A stretch of DNA of 64,000 bases from Paenibacillus abyssi (GTDB lineage: Bacteria; Bacillota; Bacilli; Paenibacillales; Paenibacillaceae), in contig NZ_BMGR01000006.1 in the NCBI RefSeq assembly GCF_014640295.1, forward strand, positions 1-64,000, read 5' to 3'. The translations under genes were made by a program, and so were the position numbers. Shown here one piece after another: positions 44,564 to 53,114 of this stretch. The stretch's first letter is position 1. Each line of letters starts with the position of its first letter. The notes under the pieces were generated by a model. That model did no database searches and was not told the DNA's origin. It saw only the letters and a list, made by a program, of their open reading frames with translations.

Positions 44564-45175
44564 TTATTTGGCTACATGCCGGTTGTACCAGTCGGCAGCA
44601 GCCATGACTTCCGTATTCGTGAGCTGATGGCCCCGTTGTTCCCATTGTACCGTTACGGAAGCGCCCGCGCCTTCGAGAAGCTGCAGCAGATCCTCGGTCT
44701 CCTGGGGAGGACAGATCGGATCATTTTTGCCCGCACCGATAAAGACCGGCGTCCCTGACAAATCTGGCAGCGCAATGCCGCGAATCGGTACCATCGGATG
44801 GTGCAGAACAGCCGCTTTCAAGCTGTTCTTGTAGTGGAACAGGAGGCTTCCTGCAATGTTGGCCCCGTTCGAATAGCCGACCGCAACTACGTTATGACGA
44901 TCAAACCCGTACTCAGCTGCAGCATGATCCAGGAAATCATGCAGCTCCTTCGTGCGGAAGATCAGATCCTCGATATCAAATACGCCCTCCGCAAGCCGCC
45001 TGAAGAACCGCGGCATCCCGTTCTCAAGCACATTGCCGCGGACGCTAAGTACCGATGCGCCCGGCGCAATCGCCTCTGCCAGCGGCAGCAGATCATGCTC
45101 GTTCCCGCCTGTTCCATGTAAAAGCAAAAGTGTTGGCGCTGCAGGTTCCGAACCCTTTTGAAAAATATGCTTCAT
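44564..45175 (-). CDS. mhqD: MhqD-like carboxylesterase
   Basis: A 203-residue alpha/beta hydrolase: oxyanion segment LLLHGTGGNEHD, nucleophile serine in GYSNG near residue 118, acid in GAGKNDPICPP, and histidine in RGHQL. Length and segments match MhqD of the Bacillus hydroquinone-resistance group, which acts with ring-cleaving dioxygenases. Its ATG overlaps the dioxygenase stop by one base (TAATG). Confidence 0.88.
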   Translation of the reverse strand: MKHIFQKGSEPAAPTLLLLHGTGGNEHDLLPLAEAIAPGASVLSVRGNVLENGMPRFFRRLAEGVFDIEDLIFRTKELHDFLDHAAAEYGFDRHNVVAVGYSNGANIAGSLLFHYKNSLKAAVLHHPMVPIRGIALPDLSGTPVFIGAGKNDPICPPQETEDLLQLLEGAGASVTVQWEQRGHQLTNTEVMAAADWYNRHVAK

Positions 45176-46122
45176 TATTTATCCTCCTCCAATACGCGAA
45201 CTTGAATGGGTGCCAAGCCTTCTTCGATTTGCTGGCGGTGGGGTTCAAACCAATCCGGAAGCATCAGCTTTTCACCCAAAACATCAGCTTGTTCATCCGT
45301 TGCAAACCCCGGAGTATCCGTTGCAATCTCGAAGAGGATGCCTCCTGCTTCACGGAAGTAGATCGCATTAAAGTATTGACGGTCGATGATCGGCGTCGGT
45401 TGGAAGCCATGCTGCTGAATATGGTTTCTCCATGATTGATGATCCTGGTCATCCTTCGCCCGCCATGCGATATGGTGAACGGTGCCTGCACCGCCAATGC
45501 CCCATCCCATTGCCGTATGGTTGATGTCGATCACATTACCAAGGTCACCTGCAGCGCGAAAACGGACATAATCTCCTTCCTGCCCTACCCGTTCAAGACC
45601 CATTACCTGCTGCAGAAGCTCCATTGTTTTGTCAGGCGCAACACTGTAGAGCAGCGCACCGCCGAAGCCTTTGATCGCTTTATCTGCAGGAACGCCTCCA
45701 AATGACCATTTACTTAAAGGCCCTTCCTCTCGCTCTACAATCTCAAGCTGCAGACCATCATAATCTTTAAATTGAAGATATCGTTCCGAAAACCGCTCCG
45801 TTACGGTATGGGCTACCTTCAGCTTGCGCATCCGCTCTTCCCAAAAATCAAACGATCCAGTCGGAACGACATACGTCGTAATGCCGACCTGTCCTCCCCC
45901 GATGCGCCCTCTGCGATTATTGGCTGACGGGAAAAAGGTTATTGCCGTGCCGGGGCTTCCCGCCTCATTGCCGAAATACAAATGATAAACTTCCGGCGCA
46001 TCGAAGTTAATCGTCTTTTTAACGAGCCGAAGCCCCAGCACCCCCGCATAGAAATCGACGTTTCCCTGTGGATCGCCTACAAAAGATGTAATGTGATGGA
46101 TTCCTGCTGTTTGTTTATTCAT
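45175..46122 (-). CDS. Ring-cleaving dioxygenase, VOC superfamily (MhqA/MhqO type)
   Basis: A 315-residue two-module extradiol-type dioxygenase. Metal ligands appear as the His pair in TAGIHHITSF, a His in VHHIAWRAKDDQDH and the Glu in GILFEIATDTPGF. These enzymes open hydroquinone or catechol rings with a divalent iron. The ATG at 46122 has AAGGAG eight bases before it. Between mhqR and mhqD; product would pass to the esterase. Confidence 0.92.
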   Translation of the reverse strand: MNKQTAGIHHITSFVGDPQGNVDFYAGVLGLRLVKKTINFDAPEVYHLYFGNEAGSPGTAITFFPSANNRRGRIGGGQVGITTYVVPTGSFDFWEERMRKLKVAHTVTERFSERYLQFKDYDGLQLEIVEREEGPLSKWSFGGVPADKAIKGFGGALLYSVAPDKTMELLQQVMGLERVGQEGDYVRFRAAGDLGNVIDINHTAMGWGIGGAGTVHHIAWRAKDDQDHQSWRNHIQQHGFQPTPIIDRQYFNAIYFREAGGILFEIATDTPGFATDEQADVLGEKLMLPDWFEPHRQQIEEGLAPIQVRVLEEDK

Positions 46123-46148
46123 GTTATTCACTCCTTCATGTTATATTA

Positions 46149-46613
46149 TTAAATCATTTTCTGCGCTTCTAACCCCAGCTTTTTCAGCAAACCGATTGCT
46201 TCCGCTTTTTCCTCCGGGGCAAGGCCCTGCATGATCGTCTCGATCACATGCGCATGATCCGGGAAAATATTGTCGAATCGCTCCCGCCCCGCAGCTGTAA
46301 TTTCCGCATACGTGACTCTCCGATCTTCCGTACTTGGAATCCGCTTGAGGTATCCTTTTTCCTCCAACTTATCGATATTGTAGGTAATGCTGCCGCTGGT
46401 GACCAAAATCTTGCCTCCAATCTGCTGTAACGGGAATCTGCCCTTGTGATACAGCAGCTCCAGTACGGTAAACTCGGACGGGGAAAGCCCGTACCGCTTC
46501 ATATCCCTGACCGCTCGATCCATAATGACCTTGTATGCTTTGGAGAGTATGACAAACAGCTTCAGCGAAAGCTCCCGATCGTCCAGCAAGAGGGACTCCT
46601 CATTGCCCTTCAT
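46149..46613 (-). CDS. mhqR: MarR-family repressor, MhqR type
   Basis: A 154-residue winged-helix regulator: FILSKAYKVIMDRAVRDMKRYGLSPSEF, the recognition region KILVTSGSITYNIDKLEEKGYL and the wing PSTEDRRVTYAEIT. Sequence order and gene partners (dioxygenase, MhqD) fit MhqR, which derepresses in response to quinones. I use the ATG at 46613 (GAGGGGG ten bases before it); ATG 46622 abuts the site. A MhqR-box-like palindrome overlaps the start of transcription of its own promoter. Confidence 0.9.
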   Translation of the reverse strand: MKGNEESLLLDDRELSLKLFVILSKAYKVIMDRAVRDMKRYGLSPSEFTVLELLYHKGRFPLQQIGGKILVTSGSITYNIDKLEEKGYLKRIPSTEDRRVTYAEITAAGRERFDNIFPDHAHVIETIMQGLAPEEKAEAIGLLKKLGLEAQKMI

Positions 46614-46660
46614 CGATAACATGCCCCCTCAGAGATCGATCTCATTAATATCTCAAAGTT

Positions 46661-46710
46661 AATTATCTTTAATTTAAGATAATTGTATATGAATCGCTGC
46701 TGGATGTCAA
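46661..46710 (-). promoter_or_regulatory. mhq operon promoter with MhqR-box-like operator
   Basis: On the minus strand TTGACA (46705-46710), 17 bases, TACAAT (46682-46687). Immediately downstream is TATCTTTAATTTAAGATA (46664-46681), matching 14 of 18 positions of the known MhqR box TATCTCGAATTCGAGATA as I remember it; the perfect arms extend to AATTATCTT/AAGATAATT (46661-46684). Position over the transcription start fits autorepression. Confidence 0.8.
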
Positions 46711-46853
46711 CATCATTGAAGCTTGTCATTAAAGCTTGTCGCGCTAGGCGTTCCGAATCGGCACCTGCCCAGCGCTAATGCAAGTCCGCGAGCGGTCCGC
46801 TGCTCCAATCGCTGTTGTCTGCCAGATTTTCAAGGATTTCCGGACCAAAAATA

Positions 46854-46895
46854 AAAACAGCAAGTCTCCATTAACACACGGAGACTTGCTGTTTT
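46854..46895 (-). terminator. Terminator after the old yellow enzyme gene
   Basis: A perfect 16-bp stem, AAAACAGCAAGTCTCC (46854-46869) with 46880-46895, with a 10-base loop. The rest of the gap 46711-46853 holds nothing I recognise. Confidence 0.85.
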
Positions 46896-46953
46896 CATTT
46901 GAAATGAGGATCTGTCTCATCAACAGAAAAAGTTTCTCATTGATTTCCTGGCA

Positions 46954-48075
46954 TTAAACGACCGGAAACCATCCCGGAGTATTGATAATAGCCTGCCAAA
47001 GCGGATCCGGCACGACCAACCGCTCCTGGTCCTCTTTACTGAGCGTGGTCCTGATTTCCGATTCCCGTCCTTGAGCGACCTTTTCGACCCAATCCGGCTC
47101 GACAATGATCTCGCGGCCCAAGGCGATCAGCGGAATACCCGTTTGCAATGCTTTTATTGCATCATCCGCAGTATGAATCGAACCTACGCCGATGACCGGG
47201 ACACGGTGTCCGACGCGCTCTTGAATCCATTCGATACGGGATTTGCTGTCGTCTGCTCCGCGTCTTGGAGCAGACCAAAAGTCCATTAAAGAGACATGAA
47301 TGTAATCCAGCTGTTTATCTGCTAATGCATCCACTAATCTCAATGTATCTGACATCGTAATGCCTGGCGTTTCCGCTTCTTCCGGCGATAACCGGTAGCC
47401 CACAAGAAACGGTCCCTTCGCATGCTCAGCCACAACCCGTTTTACTTCGTCCACAACTGCCAGCGGGAAGGTCAGCCGTTTTTCCAGATCGCCTCCCCAA
47501 CGGTCTTCACGCCGATTGGAATGCGGGGAGAAAAATTGCTGGATAAGGTATCCATTGGCTCCGTGAATTTCAACGCCATCATATCCGGCTTCAATCGCTC
47601 TGCGGGTCGCTTGGCCAAAATCACGGATAATCGCTTCGACTTCTGATTCCGTCAATGCTCTGGGCTCAACCCCCGCATTTTCTGATGAAGCCACTGCACT
47701 TGCGCTTACGACATCGCCATCAGGAACCAGATTCGGAGGAACCTGCCGGCCCCCGTGGAAGATCTGCAGAACTGCCTTTGCTCCCTTTTCCTTAATGTTT
47801 GCTGCCAGTCGCTGCAAGCTCGGAATCATGTCGTCACTGTCGCCGGCAAATTCACCTGGAAATCCTTTTCCGTTCGGGGTTACATAGGTACAAGCTGTAA
47901 CCACCATGCCGACCCCGTTAGACCTGCGGGCATAGTATTCAACTTCAGCGTCTGAAACCGTACCGTCCTCATTGGATGAGAAATTAGTCATTGGTGCCAT
48001 CACAATGCGGTTTTTAAGCTCCACACCGCTGTTAAAAACGAATGATTCGAATAAAGGACGATAGTTCGGATTCAT
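46954..48075 (-). CDS. NADH:flavin oxidoreductase, old yellow enzyme family
   Basis: A 373-residue FMN-dependent ene-reductase. Segments: NRIVMAPMTNFSSNEDG, LQIFHGGRQ, EIHGANGYLIQQFFSPHSNRREDRWGG with the family HGAxxYLxxQF signature, and VIGVGSIHTADDA. Relatives (YqiG, YqjM) reduce activated alkenes and quinones. GGAGTG lies upstream of the ATG. It follows the IDEAL-domain gene by 56 bases and shares its operator-controlled promoter. Confidence 0.92.
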   Translation of the reverse strand: MNPNYRPLFESFVFNSGVELKNRIVMAPMTNFSSNEDGTVSDAEVEYYARRSNGVGMVVTACTYVTPNGKGFPGEFAGDSDDMIPSLQRLAANIKEKGAKAVLQIFHGGRQVPPNLVPDGDVVSASAVASSENAGVEPRALTESEVEAIIRDFGQATRRAIEAGYDGVEIHGANGYLIQQFFSPHSNRREDRWGGDLEKRLTFPLAVVDEVKRVVAEHAKGPFLVGYRLSPEEAETPGITMSDTLRLVDALADKQLDYIHVSLMDFWSAPRRGADDSKSRIEWIQERVGHRVPVIGVGSIHTADDAIKALQTGIPLIALGREIIVEPDWVEKVAQGRESEIRTTLSKEDQERLVVPDPLWQAIINTPGWFPVV

Positions 48076-48131
48076 GTTGTATGATCACTCCATTGTTTGT
48101 AGTTGTCTTATTTGTAAGTAAACTTGCGGGA

Positions 48132-48506
48132 TTAGAACGGTCTGCTCAGGCCCAATCGGTTATTAAAAGACGGGTATGCGAGATCATCGCTGCCGACTTT
48201 AACCGGATGATGCTGAATAGCTTTTAATTTTGCGGAAAGCTCCATAAACCAAGCTTCATCCCAGGTTGATAAAGCAATATCAATTAGATTGTTAATATGC
48301 TCGGGTTCGTCGATCGGAAGTAATGGTAATTTTTTAAGCCAATATTCACGTACAGCGACATGTTTTCCTATTATATCCTCATTGTCTGATTCAACAATAT
48401 TCACTTTTACGATTCCATCTACCCGGTCGATCGTTTCGATAAAACCATGAATTAATTCGCCATTCCTCGTCGTCCCCTGCACCCAATCGCTAATTTCAAA
48501 TTTCAT
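48132..48506 (-). CDS. IDEAL-domain protein
   Basis: A 124-residue cytoplasmic protein. An N-terminal beta-rich half (KFEISDWVQGTTRNGELIHGFIE) precedes an IDEAL domain at about 78-98 (LIDIALSTWDEAWFMELSAKL), a short helical motif found in Firmicute adaptor and competence-related proteins. AGGTGGTGAAGG precedes the ATG. First gene of the old-yellow-enzyme operon. Function unknown; an adaptor role is only a guess. Confidence 0.78.
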   Translation of the reverse strand: MKFEISDWVQGTTRNGELIHGFIETIDRVDGIVKVNIVESDNEDIIGKHVAVREYWLKKLPLLPIDEPEHINNLIDIALSTWDEAWFMELSAKLKAIQHHPVKVGSDDLAYPSFNNRLGLSRPF

Positions 48507-48541
48507 CTGCCTTCACCACCTATATAAAGTCAAAACAAAAC

Positions 48542-48560
48542 TGTAATGATTTTAATTACA
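48542..48560. promoter_or_regulatory. Distal operator copy, IDEAL/old yellow enzyme operon
   Basis: TGTAAT-N7-ATTACA (48542-48560), a perfect inverted repeat with a 7-base spacer, in the transcribed leader. Same motif as the three other copies. Confidence 0.65.
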
Positions 48561-48598
48561 TATAAGTTAAAAAAAATCGAACATTTCCCATGTCGTAC

Positions 48599-48631
48599 TG
48601 TAATCATAATAAATACAGTTATAAATGTCAA
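48599..48631 (-). promoter_or_regulatory. Promoter and operator of the IDEAL/old yellow enzyme operon
   Basis: On the minus strand TTGACA (48626-48631), 17 bases, TATGAT (48603-48608). TGTAAT-N7-AATACA (48599-48617) covers the -10 box. Boxes, spacer length and operator position are the same as at 39814-39846. Confidence 0.78.
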
Positions 48632-48763
48632 GTCATCTGAACCTTATAACGGAAATCTATGGATTTCAATTATATTCCGACTAAAACAATCGGTATTATG
48701 TATTATAATATCAATTTCATTGTCGATTGTCAATACGAGAAGACCTCATAAGGACAACCGAAG

Positions 48764-49855
48764 TTATCCTTTTAATCTTCTGAGCTTTCCGATCATTAAC
48801 AATAGAGCGGGTATCACTAGCCCATGAAATAAACTATAGATCGGGTATGCCGTTGTGATAAACCAAGCGGATTCAGCGGTATTTTTATAACCGAGTATAG
48901 ACAAAGCCAGCACGAACATACCAAATGGAAGCAGGGTAACGCGATAGCTTCTCAGGTTGAACAGTTGGGCAGTCGCAAGATTAGCCGCATAAAAACAGAT
49001 TGACAATTTCACAAAGATCGTCATCATCCAAATCCCGCCTACGAGTACCTCCACACGCTCAAAAAAGTTGCCGACATTGATTTCCTTAGCCATATCAAAT
49101 ACTGAAAAGGTGCTCCTTGCTGTAACGTCCACCCCTAGTACTGAAATCGATATAAATACAATGCAAGCACCGGTTGCCGCTGCAAGAAGAAAATATAGAT
49201 TAAAGTATTTTTTAATTTTGTTTTGCCCTTTGACGAAGGGGATCACAAGCAGAAATACAACTAATTCACTGATTGGGAAGCCCAGTAAAGGATAAACGCC
49301 CTTGAGCGGCATTAATAAGCCATCAGGCAGAATCGGCAGCACCTGGCCGGGATCGATGTTCTTGAGCAATAAGAGGATTGTTACACTAAAAATGACTAAA
49401 ATCCACGGAAATAATACTTCGCCCGTTCTTGCAATCACCTCCAGGCCCAAATAAGCCCCATAAAGGACAGGAATCATAAACATGATATGGACAAATTGAA
49501 TCGGCGTTTGCGACAATACACTGGTCGTAATAAAATCCCCCAGGTTTCGAAGCACTAATGAACTGAGGTACAAGAAATACCAGATGTATATCAGGCCCAC
49601 CAGCTTACCCGGCCATGTTCCAAGAATCCGTTCACCGTACTGTATCATGCTTTGGCCCGGATATCGCTTGGATAACCTGCTCCATAAGGAAACAAAAGCG
49701 ACAATGACAAGCATGCAAAAAATAACTGAAATCCATCCGTCCTGCTTCGCGATCGAAACGATAATGGAGGGGGCTAACAGAGCTGTGCTCCCTAGCGCAA
49801 ACATATATACAGCGATCCCGAATTGTAACAGCGAAATCTTGCCGTTCTCGATCAT
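48764..49855 (-). CDS. GerAB-family germinant receptor B subunit (second operon)
   Basis: A 363-residue membrane protein with about ten hydrophobic segments. ISLLQFGIAVYMFALGSTALLAP at the N terminus, RYPGQSMIQYGERILGTWPGKL and LLGFPISELVVFLLVIPFV are conserved family blocks. The ATG at 49855 shares one base with the stop of the upstream small gene and has GGAGGG just before it. Amino-acid-permease-like germinant-binding subunit; last gene of the second ger operon. Confidence 0.9.
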   Translation of the reverse strand: MIENGKISLLQFGIAVYMFALGSTALLAPSIIVSIAKQDGWISVIFCMLVIVAFVSLWSRLSKRYPGQSMIQYGERILGTWPGKLVGLIYIWYFLYLSSLVLRNLGDFITTSVLSQTPIQFVHIMFMIPVLYGAYLGLEVIARTGEVLFPWILVIFSVTILLLLKNIDPGQVLPILPDGLLMPLKGVYPLLGFPISELVVFLLVIPFVKGQNKIKKYFNLYFLLAAATGACIVFISISVLGVDVTARSTFSVFDMAKEINVGNFFERVEVLVGGIWMMTIFVKLSICFYAANLATAQLFNLRSYRVTLLPFGMFVLALSILGYKNTAESAWFITTAYPIYSLFHGLVIPALLLMIGKLRRLKG

Positions 49856-50097
49856 CAATACCCTCCTTCCGTCCATTTCACAATTGGTTTGATAAAGGGC
49901 TCTAACCAATTTCCAATCATCTCCGTGGGGGATGGGATTGAAAGATGCAGGCCCACACTAATATAAAGTGCCATCGCAATGAGCAATGACACCGTAAAGA
50001 CAATCCATTCTTTTTTCCTTTTTTGTCTGATTAGCATTCTTCCCTGCCAGAGGAAAAAGGCGCTGCCAACGACAATAATCGCAACTACTGCTCGCAT
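49855..50097 (-). CDS. Small membrane protein of the second ger operon
   Basis: An 80-residue protein with two membrane helices (about 3-18 and 31-50), a basic loop between them, and a short outside tail. It lies between the C and B subunit genes with minimal spacing, a position like that of small D-subunit proteins described for some Bacillus germinant receptors. Assignment as a D subunit is inference. Confidence 0.72.
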   Translation of the reverse strand: MRAVVAIIVVGSAFFLWQGRMLIRQKRKKEWIVFTVSLLIAMALYISVGLHLSIPSPTEMIGNWLEPFIKPIVKWTEGGY

Positions 50098-50113
50098 ATT
50101 CTTTTTACCCCTC

Positions 50114-51316
50114 TTACTCCCTAAGAATTTTTTCGAAATAGGATTTGTTTCTTATGCCTTCTCTGCGTATTTGCGTAATTACCTCAACATGGATAGGGAT
50201 CTTCGGATATATATAATCCCAATTGTGCCGGTTCTTCTTCCAGTAAGACGGGTTTGCTTTGTAAATTGCATCTGCGAAACCGAATATATCCGTATTCAAT
50301 TTTTGCGCCCTTGTTACCGTATCCGTAATCTCTTTGGTCACCTCTTGTCCTGTCTCTTTTGCCAACTGATCAAAGACGGCTTTGGCGGCGCCCTTCATGC
50401 CGGGGCATAAAATCTCTGCTATATTGGCTTCTTGCATGATCTTGATATCGATATATGGTTTCCCTTGCTGAAACTTCGCCTTCATCTTGGTCGAGGAATG
50501 GATAATTTCAATCACAGTCCTCCCTTCGTTTTTGCAGGGCACAGAAACAACTGTGCTTTTTATTTTGTTGTCAACCCATGATATCCCCCTTGATCTTTTG
50601 GCGTTAAAGAATTGGATTAGCTTTTCCCCTTTAAACACGGCCATGCCGTCTAATTTAATAATCGTTTGGGGATCGATTTTTTGCACATTTTTCATATCCC
50701 CTCCTGTTTCTACATTTCCGATCACTTCAATGCTTCCCATTGTAATTTCTTTTTTGTCCGATCCGATGGTCTCGATAACATCCTCGACCCGCACAGCAAA
50801 AGAAGTGCCGGATTTATTTTCAACATTTTCAATATTATCGTGTACTTTGGTTCCGGGAATCTTTTCGATTGGCGTTGTTACTTTCAACACATCGGCAGCT
50901 TTTCCGCCTTTAGCGACAACAACATAAAAATCCGTGCGAACCTCAGGATCCCGTTCGATAAATTCAAATACGTCGCCAACTCCTTTTCTCGCTAATTCTT
51001 CACCAATGACCAGGACTTGATTATGCGAAAAAAAAAGTCTCCTTGACGTTTCATTTGATATTTGCCGGATTGCTTCAAACACCGTCTTTCCCGTTGCACT
51101 ATAAGTGGTAACCGGCGAAGAACCGCCCCCGCCTTTAGAAGCTGTCGACACTTCGGTGGGATTCACAACCTGGACAGTCACTTGAAGCTCATCATTGCCG
51201 CTGAGATCGATTCCCAGTGCAACAGTGGTCGAGAGCTCATCCAAATATCGGATATCCCAGCAGCCGCCGAGCGAAACGGAGAGCAGCAGCATGATCAAAA
51301 TAAAGCTTCTTCTCAT
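50114..51316 (-). CDS. Ger(x)C-family spore germination lipoprotein (second operon)
   Basis: A 400-residue C subunit. The signal ends in L-G-G-C (Cys19) followed by the canonical WDIRYLDEL motif. Later segments: TVFEAIRQISNETSRRLFFSHNQVLVIGEELAR, VRTDFYVVVAKG and the C-terminal YWKKNRHNWDYIYP block, all typical. The ATG at 51316 is one base beyond the GerA stop, with GGTGA upstream. Unlike the copy at 39915, this one carries every family motif. Confidence 0.92.
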   Translation of the reverse strand: MRRSFILIMLLLSVSLGGCWDIRYLDELSTTVALGIDLSGNDELQVTVQVVNPTEVSTASKGGGGSSPVTTYSATGKTVFEAIRQISNETSRRLFFSHNQVLVIGEELARKGVGDVFEFIERDPEVRTDFYVVVAKGGKAADVLKVTTPIEKIPGTKVHDNIENVENKSGTSFAVRVEDVIETIGSDKKEITMGSIEVIGNVETGGDMKNVQKIDPQTIIKLDGMAVFKGEKLIQFFNAKRSRGISWVDNKIKSTVVSVPCKNEGRTVIEIIHSSTKMKAKFQQGKPYIDIKIMQEANIAEILCPGMKGAAKAVFDQLAKETGQEVTKEITDTVTRAQKLNTDIFGFADAIYKANPSYWKKNRHNWDYIYPKIPIHVEVITQIRREGIRNKSYFEKILRE

Positions 51317-51317
51317 C

Positions 51318-52943
51318 TTATTCACCGTCATGTCTGGATTGATCGCCTTGGGGTTTTTCCGGCTTCTGGTTATTGCCTTGCCGCACAAGATCCTCATCAT
51401 CGCTTATGAAGGGCGGCCGTGTATCCATCGCCCATTGCGGAAAACGAAATAGGGCATCCCTTTGCTGGTTGCGCATAAACGGAGCGAATGGCGATAAATA
51501 CGGGATGCCAAATGACCTTATACTCGCTAAATGTAAAACAAGCACCAGCAGTCCTACTGCCACTCCGAACATGCCCAGCGTGCCGCTAAGAATTAATAGC
51601 CCAAAGCGCAGCAGACGAACAGCGATCGCCAGGCTGATGGCCGGGATGACAAAGTTGGCAATAGCTGTGAACGAAACGACGATTACCATTGCAGGGGCAA
51701 CGATGCCCGCTTCCACAGCGGCTTGTCCAATAACCAGTGCGCCTACAATAGAAATGGTATTTCCTACAGCACTCGGCATCCTAACACCCGCTTCACGCAA
51801 AACCTCGAATACAATCTCCATTAATAAAGCTTCGATAATGGGCGGGAATGGAACGCCTTCACGCTGGGCAGATAAATGCAGCATCAAGGAGGTCGGCAGC
51901 ATTTCCTGATGGAACGTGGTGATCGCAACATATAACGATGGAAAGAGCAGTGCAACAAAAAGAGAGGCGAACCGCAATAACCGCAAAAAGGATCCCAGAT
52001 CAAAGCGCTGATAGTAGTCTTCCGCTGATTGCAGGAAGCTGTTCAGCACCACCGGGACGAGCAGGACAAATGGCGTCCCGTCAACGATAATGGCCACCCT
52101 TCCTTCAAGCAAACCGCCGGCTGTTACATCAGGCCTTTCCGTGTTGTACACGGTCGGAAAGGGAGACCATATCTCATCCTGGATTAATTCTTCGATATAT
52201 CCGGATTCCAGAATGGCGTCGATTTGAATACGATCCAGCCGGTCTCTTACCTCCTGCACAATCTCTTCATTTGCGATTCCTTTAAGATACATAATGCCTA
52301 CTTGAGTCTGGGTCACTTCGCCAATGGTTCTTTCTTCGAGCCACAGCTTCGGGCTCTTTATAATTCTTCGAAGCAAAGAGGTGTTGATACGGATGGATTC
52401 CGTGAAAGCCTCCCTCGGTCCGCGGATGACAGTCTGCGTGGATGGCTCCGTGACACCACGCTGCTCTCCTCCCTTCGTTGCGGCGGATATTGCTTTATCG
52501 CAGCCGTCGAAGAGCAGAATCGAGCTTCCGGACAGCATTCTTTTAAAGAGCTGTTCCCAATCCGAAACCTCTTGCACATCGCCAAAGGTGATTAACTGCT
52601 CCTTAACAATTTGCATTATTTTTTCCGGGCCTATATTCTGCTCCAGACTCAACGCTTCATCTTGAAGATGCATCAAGCCTTTTATCACAAAATCAGATAA
52701 CGTCACTTGATCACTCAAACCATCGGTAAATAAAGCCGCGGCTTGAATGTTTCCGCCCACCCGAAATTCCCGGATCACAATATCATTACTATGTCCCAGT
52801 TCAGTCTTGACGGTCTCGATATTCCTTTTCAAATCTTCAAATAGCTTCTTTTCCTTAAACGGCTGCAGATCCTGCTTTTCCTGGGATTCGCCGCGGGAGG
52901 CTTTCTTTTTTTTGATTTTGCCTTTTAAATACGTCGAGAACAT
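51318..52943 (-). CDS. GerA-type germination receptor A subunit (second operon)
   Basis: A 541-residue protein. Charged Lys-rich start (KGKIKKKKASRG), soluble domain with SSILLFDGCDKAISAATKGG, VIRGPREAFTESIRINTSLLRRII and VGIMYLKGIANEEIV, then membrane segments from about 330 with NSFLQSAEDYYQRFDLGSFLRLLR and VGNTISIVGALVIGQAAVEAGIVAP. ATG at 52943 has GGGAGGG upstream. Longer than the first-operon paralogue by about 58 residues, mostly at the N terminus. First gene of the operon, divergent from the gene at 53115. Confidence 0.92.
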   Translation of the reverse strand: MFSTYLKGKIKKKKASRGESQEKQDLQPFKEKKLFEDLKRNIETVKTELGHSNDIVIREFRVGGNIQAAALFTDGLSDQVTLSDFVIKGLMHLQDEALSLEQNIGPEKIMQIVKEQLITFGDVQEVSDWEQLFKRMLSGSSILLFDGCDKAISAATKGGEQRGVTEPSTQTVIRGPREAFTESIRINTSLLRRIIKSPKLWLEERTIGEVTQTQVGIMYLKGIANEEIVQEVRDRLDRIQIDAILESGYIEELIQDEIWSPFPTVYNTERPDVTAGGLLEGRVAIIVDGTPFVLLVPVVLNSFLQSAEDYYQRFDLGSFLRLLRFASLFVALLFPSLYVAITTFHQEMLPTSLMLHLSAQREGVPFPPIIEALLMEIVFEVLREAGVRMPSAVGNTISIVGALVIGQAAVEAGIVAPAMVIVVSFTAIANFVIPAISLAIAVRLLRFGLLILSGTLGMFGVAVGLLVLVLHLASIRSFGIPYLSPFAPFMRNQQRDALFRFPQWAMDTRPPFISDDEDLVRQGNNQKPEKPQGDQSRHDGE

Positions 52944-52969
52944 GCTCTCCCTCCCTTCATTACTTAGAT

Positions 52970-52999
52970 TATTTTGCCAACCCTTGTCCGTTTTATTCC
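52970..52999 (-). promoter_or_regulatory. Possible sigma-G promoter of the second ger operon
   Basis: On the minus strand GGAATA (52994-52999), 17 bases, CAAAATA (52970-52976), 27 bases before the gerA start. It matches most positions of the forespore consensus TGAATA/CATACTA as I recall it. Forespore expression is expected for germinant receptors. Confidence 0.4.
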
Positions 53000-53012
53000 A
53001 TTTCCAATACAA

Positions 53013-53034
53013 AAAGCCGGCGGAGGTCCGCTGG
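53013..53034 (-). terminator. Terminator-like hairpin upstream of the second gerA
   Basis: On the minus strand AGCCAGCGGA and TCCGCCGGCT pair (one mismatch, small loop) and TTTTTG follows. There is no minus-strand gene between it and the divergent gene at 53115, so it would stop antisense or stray transcription entering the ger operon. Confidence 0.45.
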
Positions 53035-53114
53035 CTGTATATTCGCACAAGCATTTTGCAGAAAACGGAATAGAGTGGAGAAACATCTACATTAATGATC
53101 GAGAGGTGAAAAGA

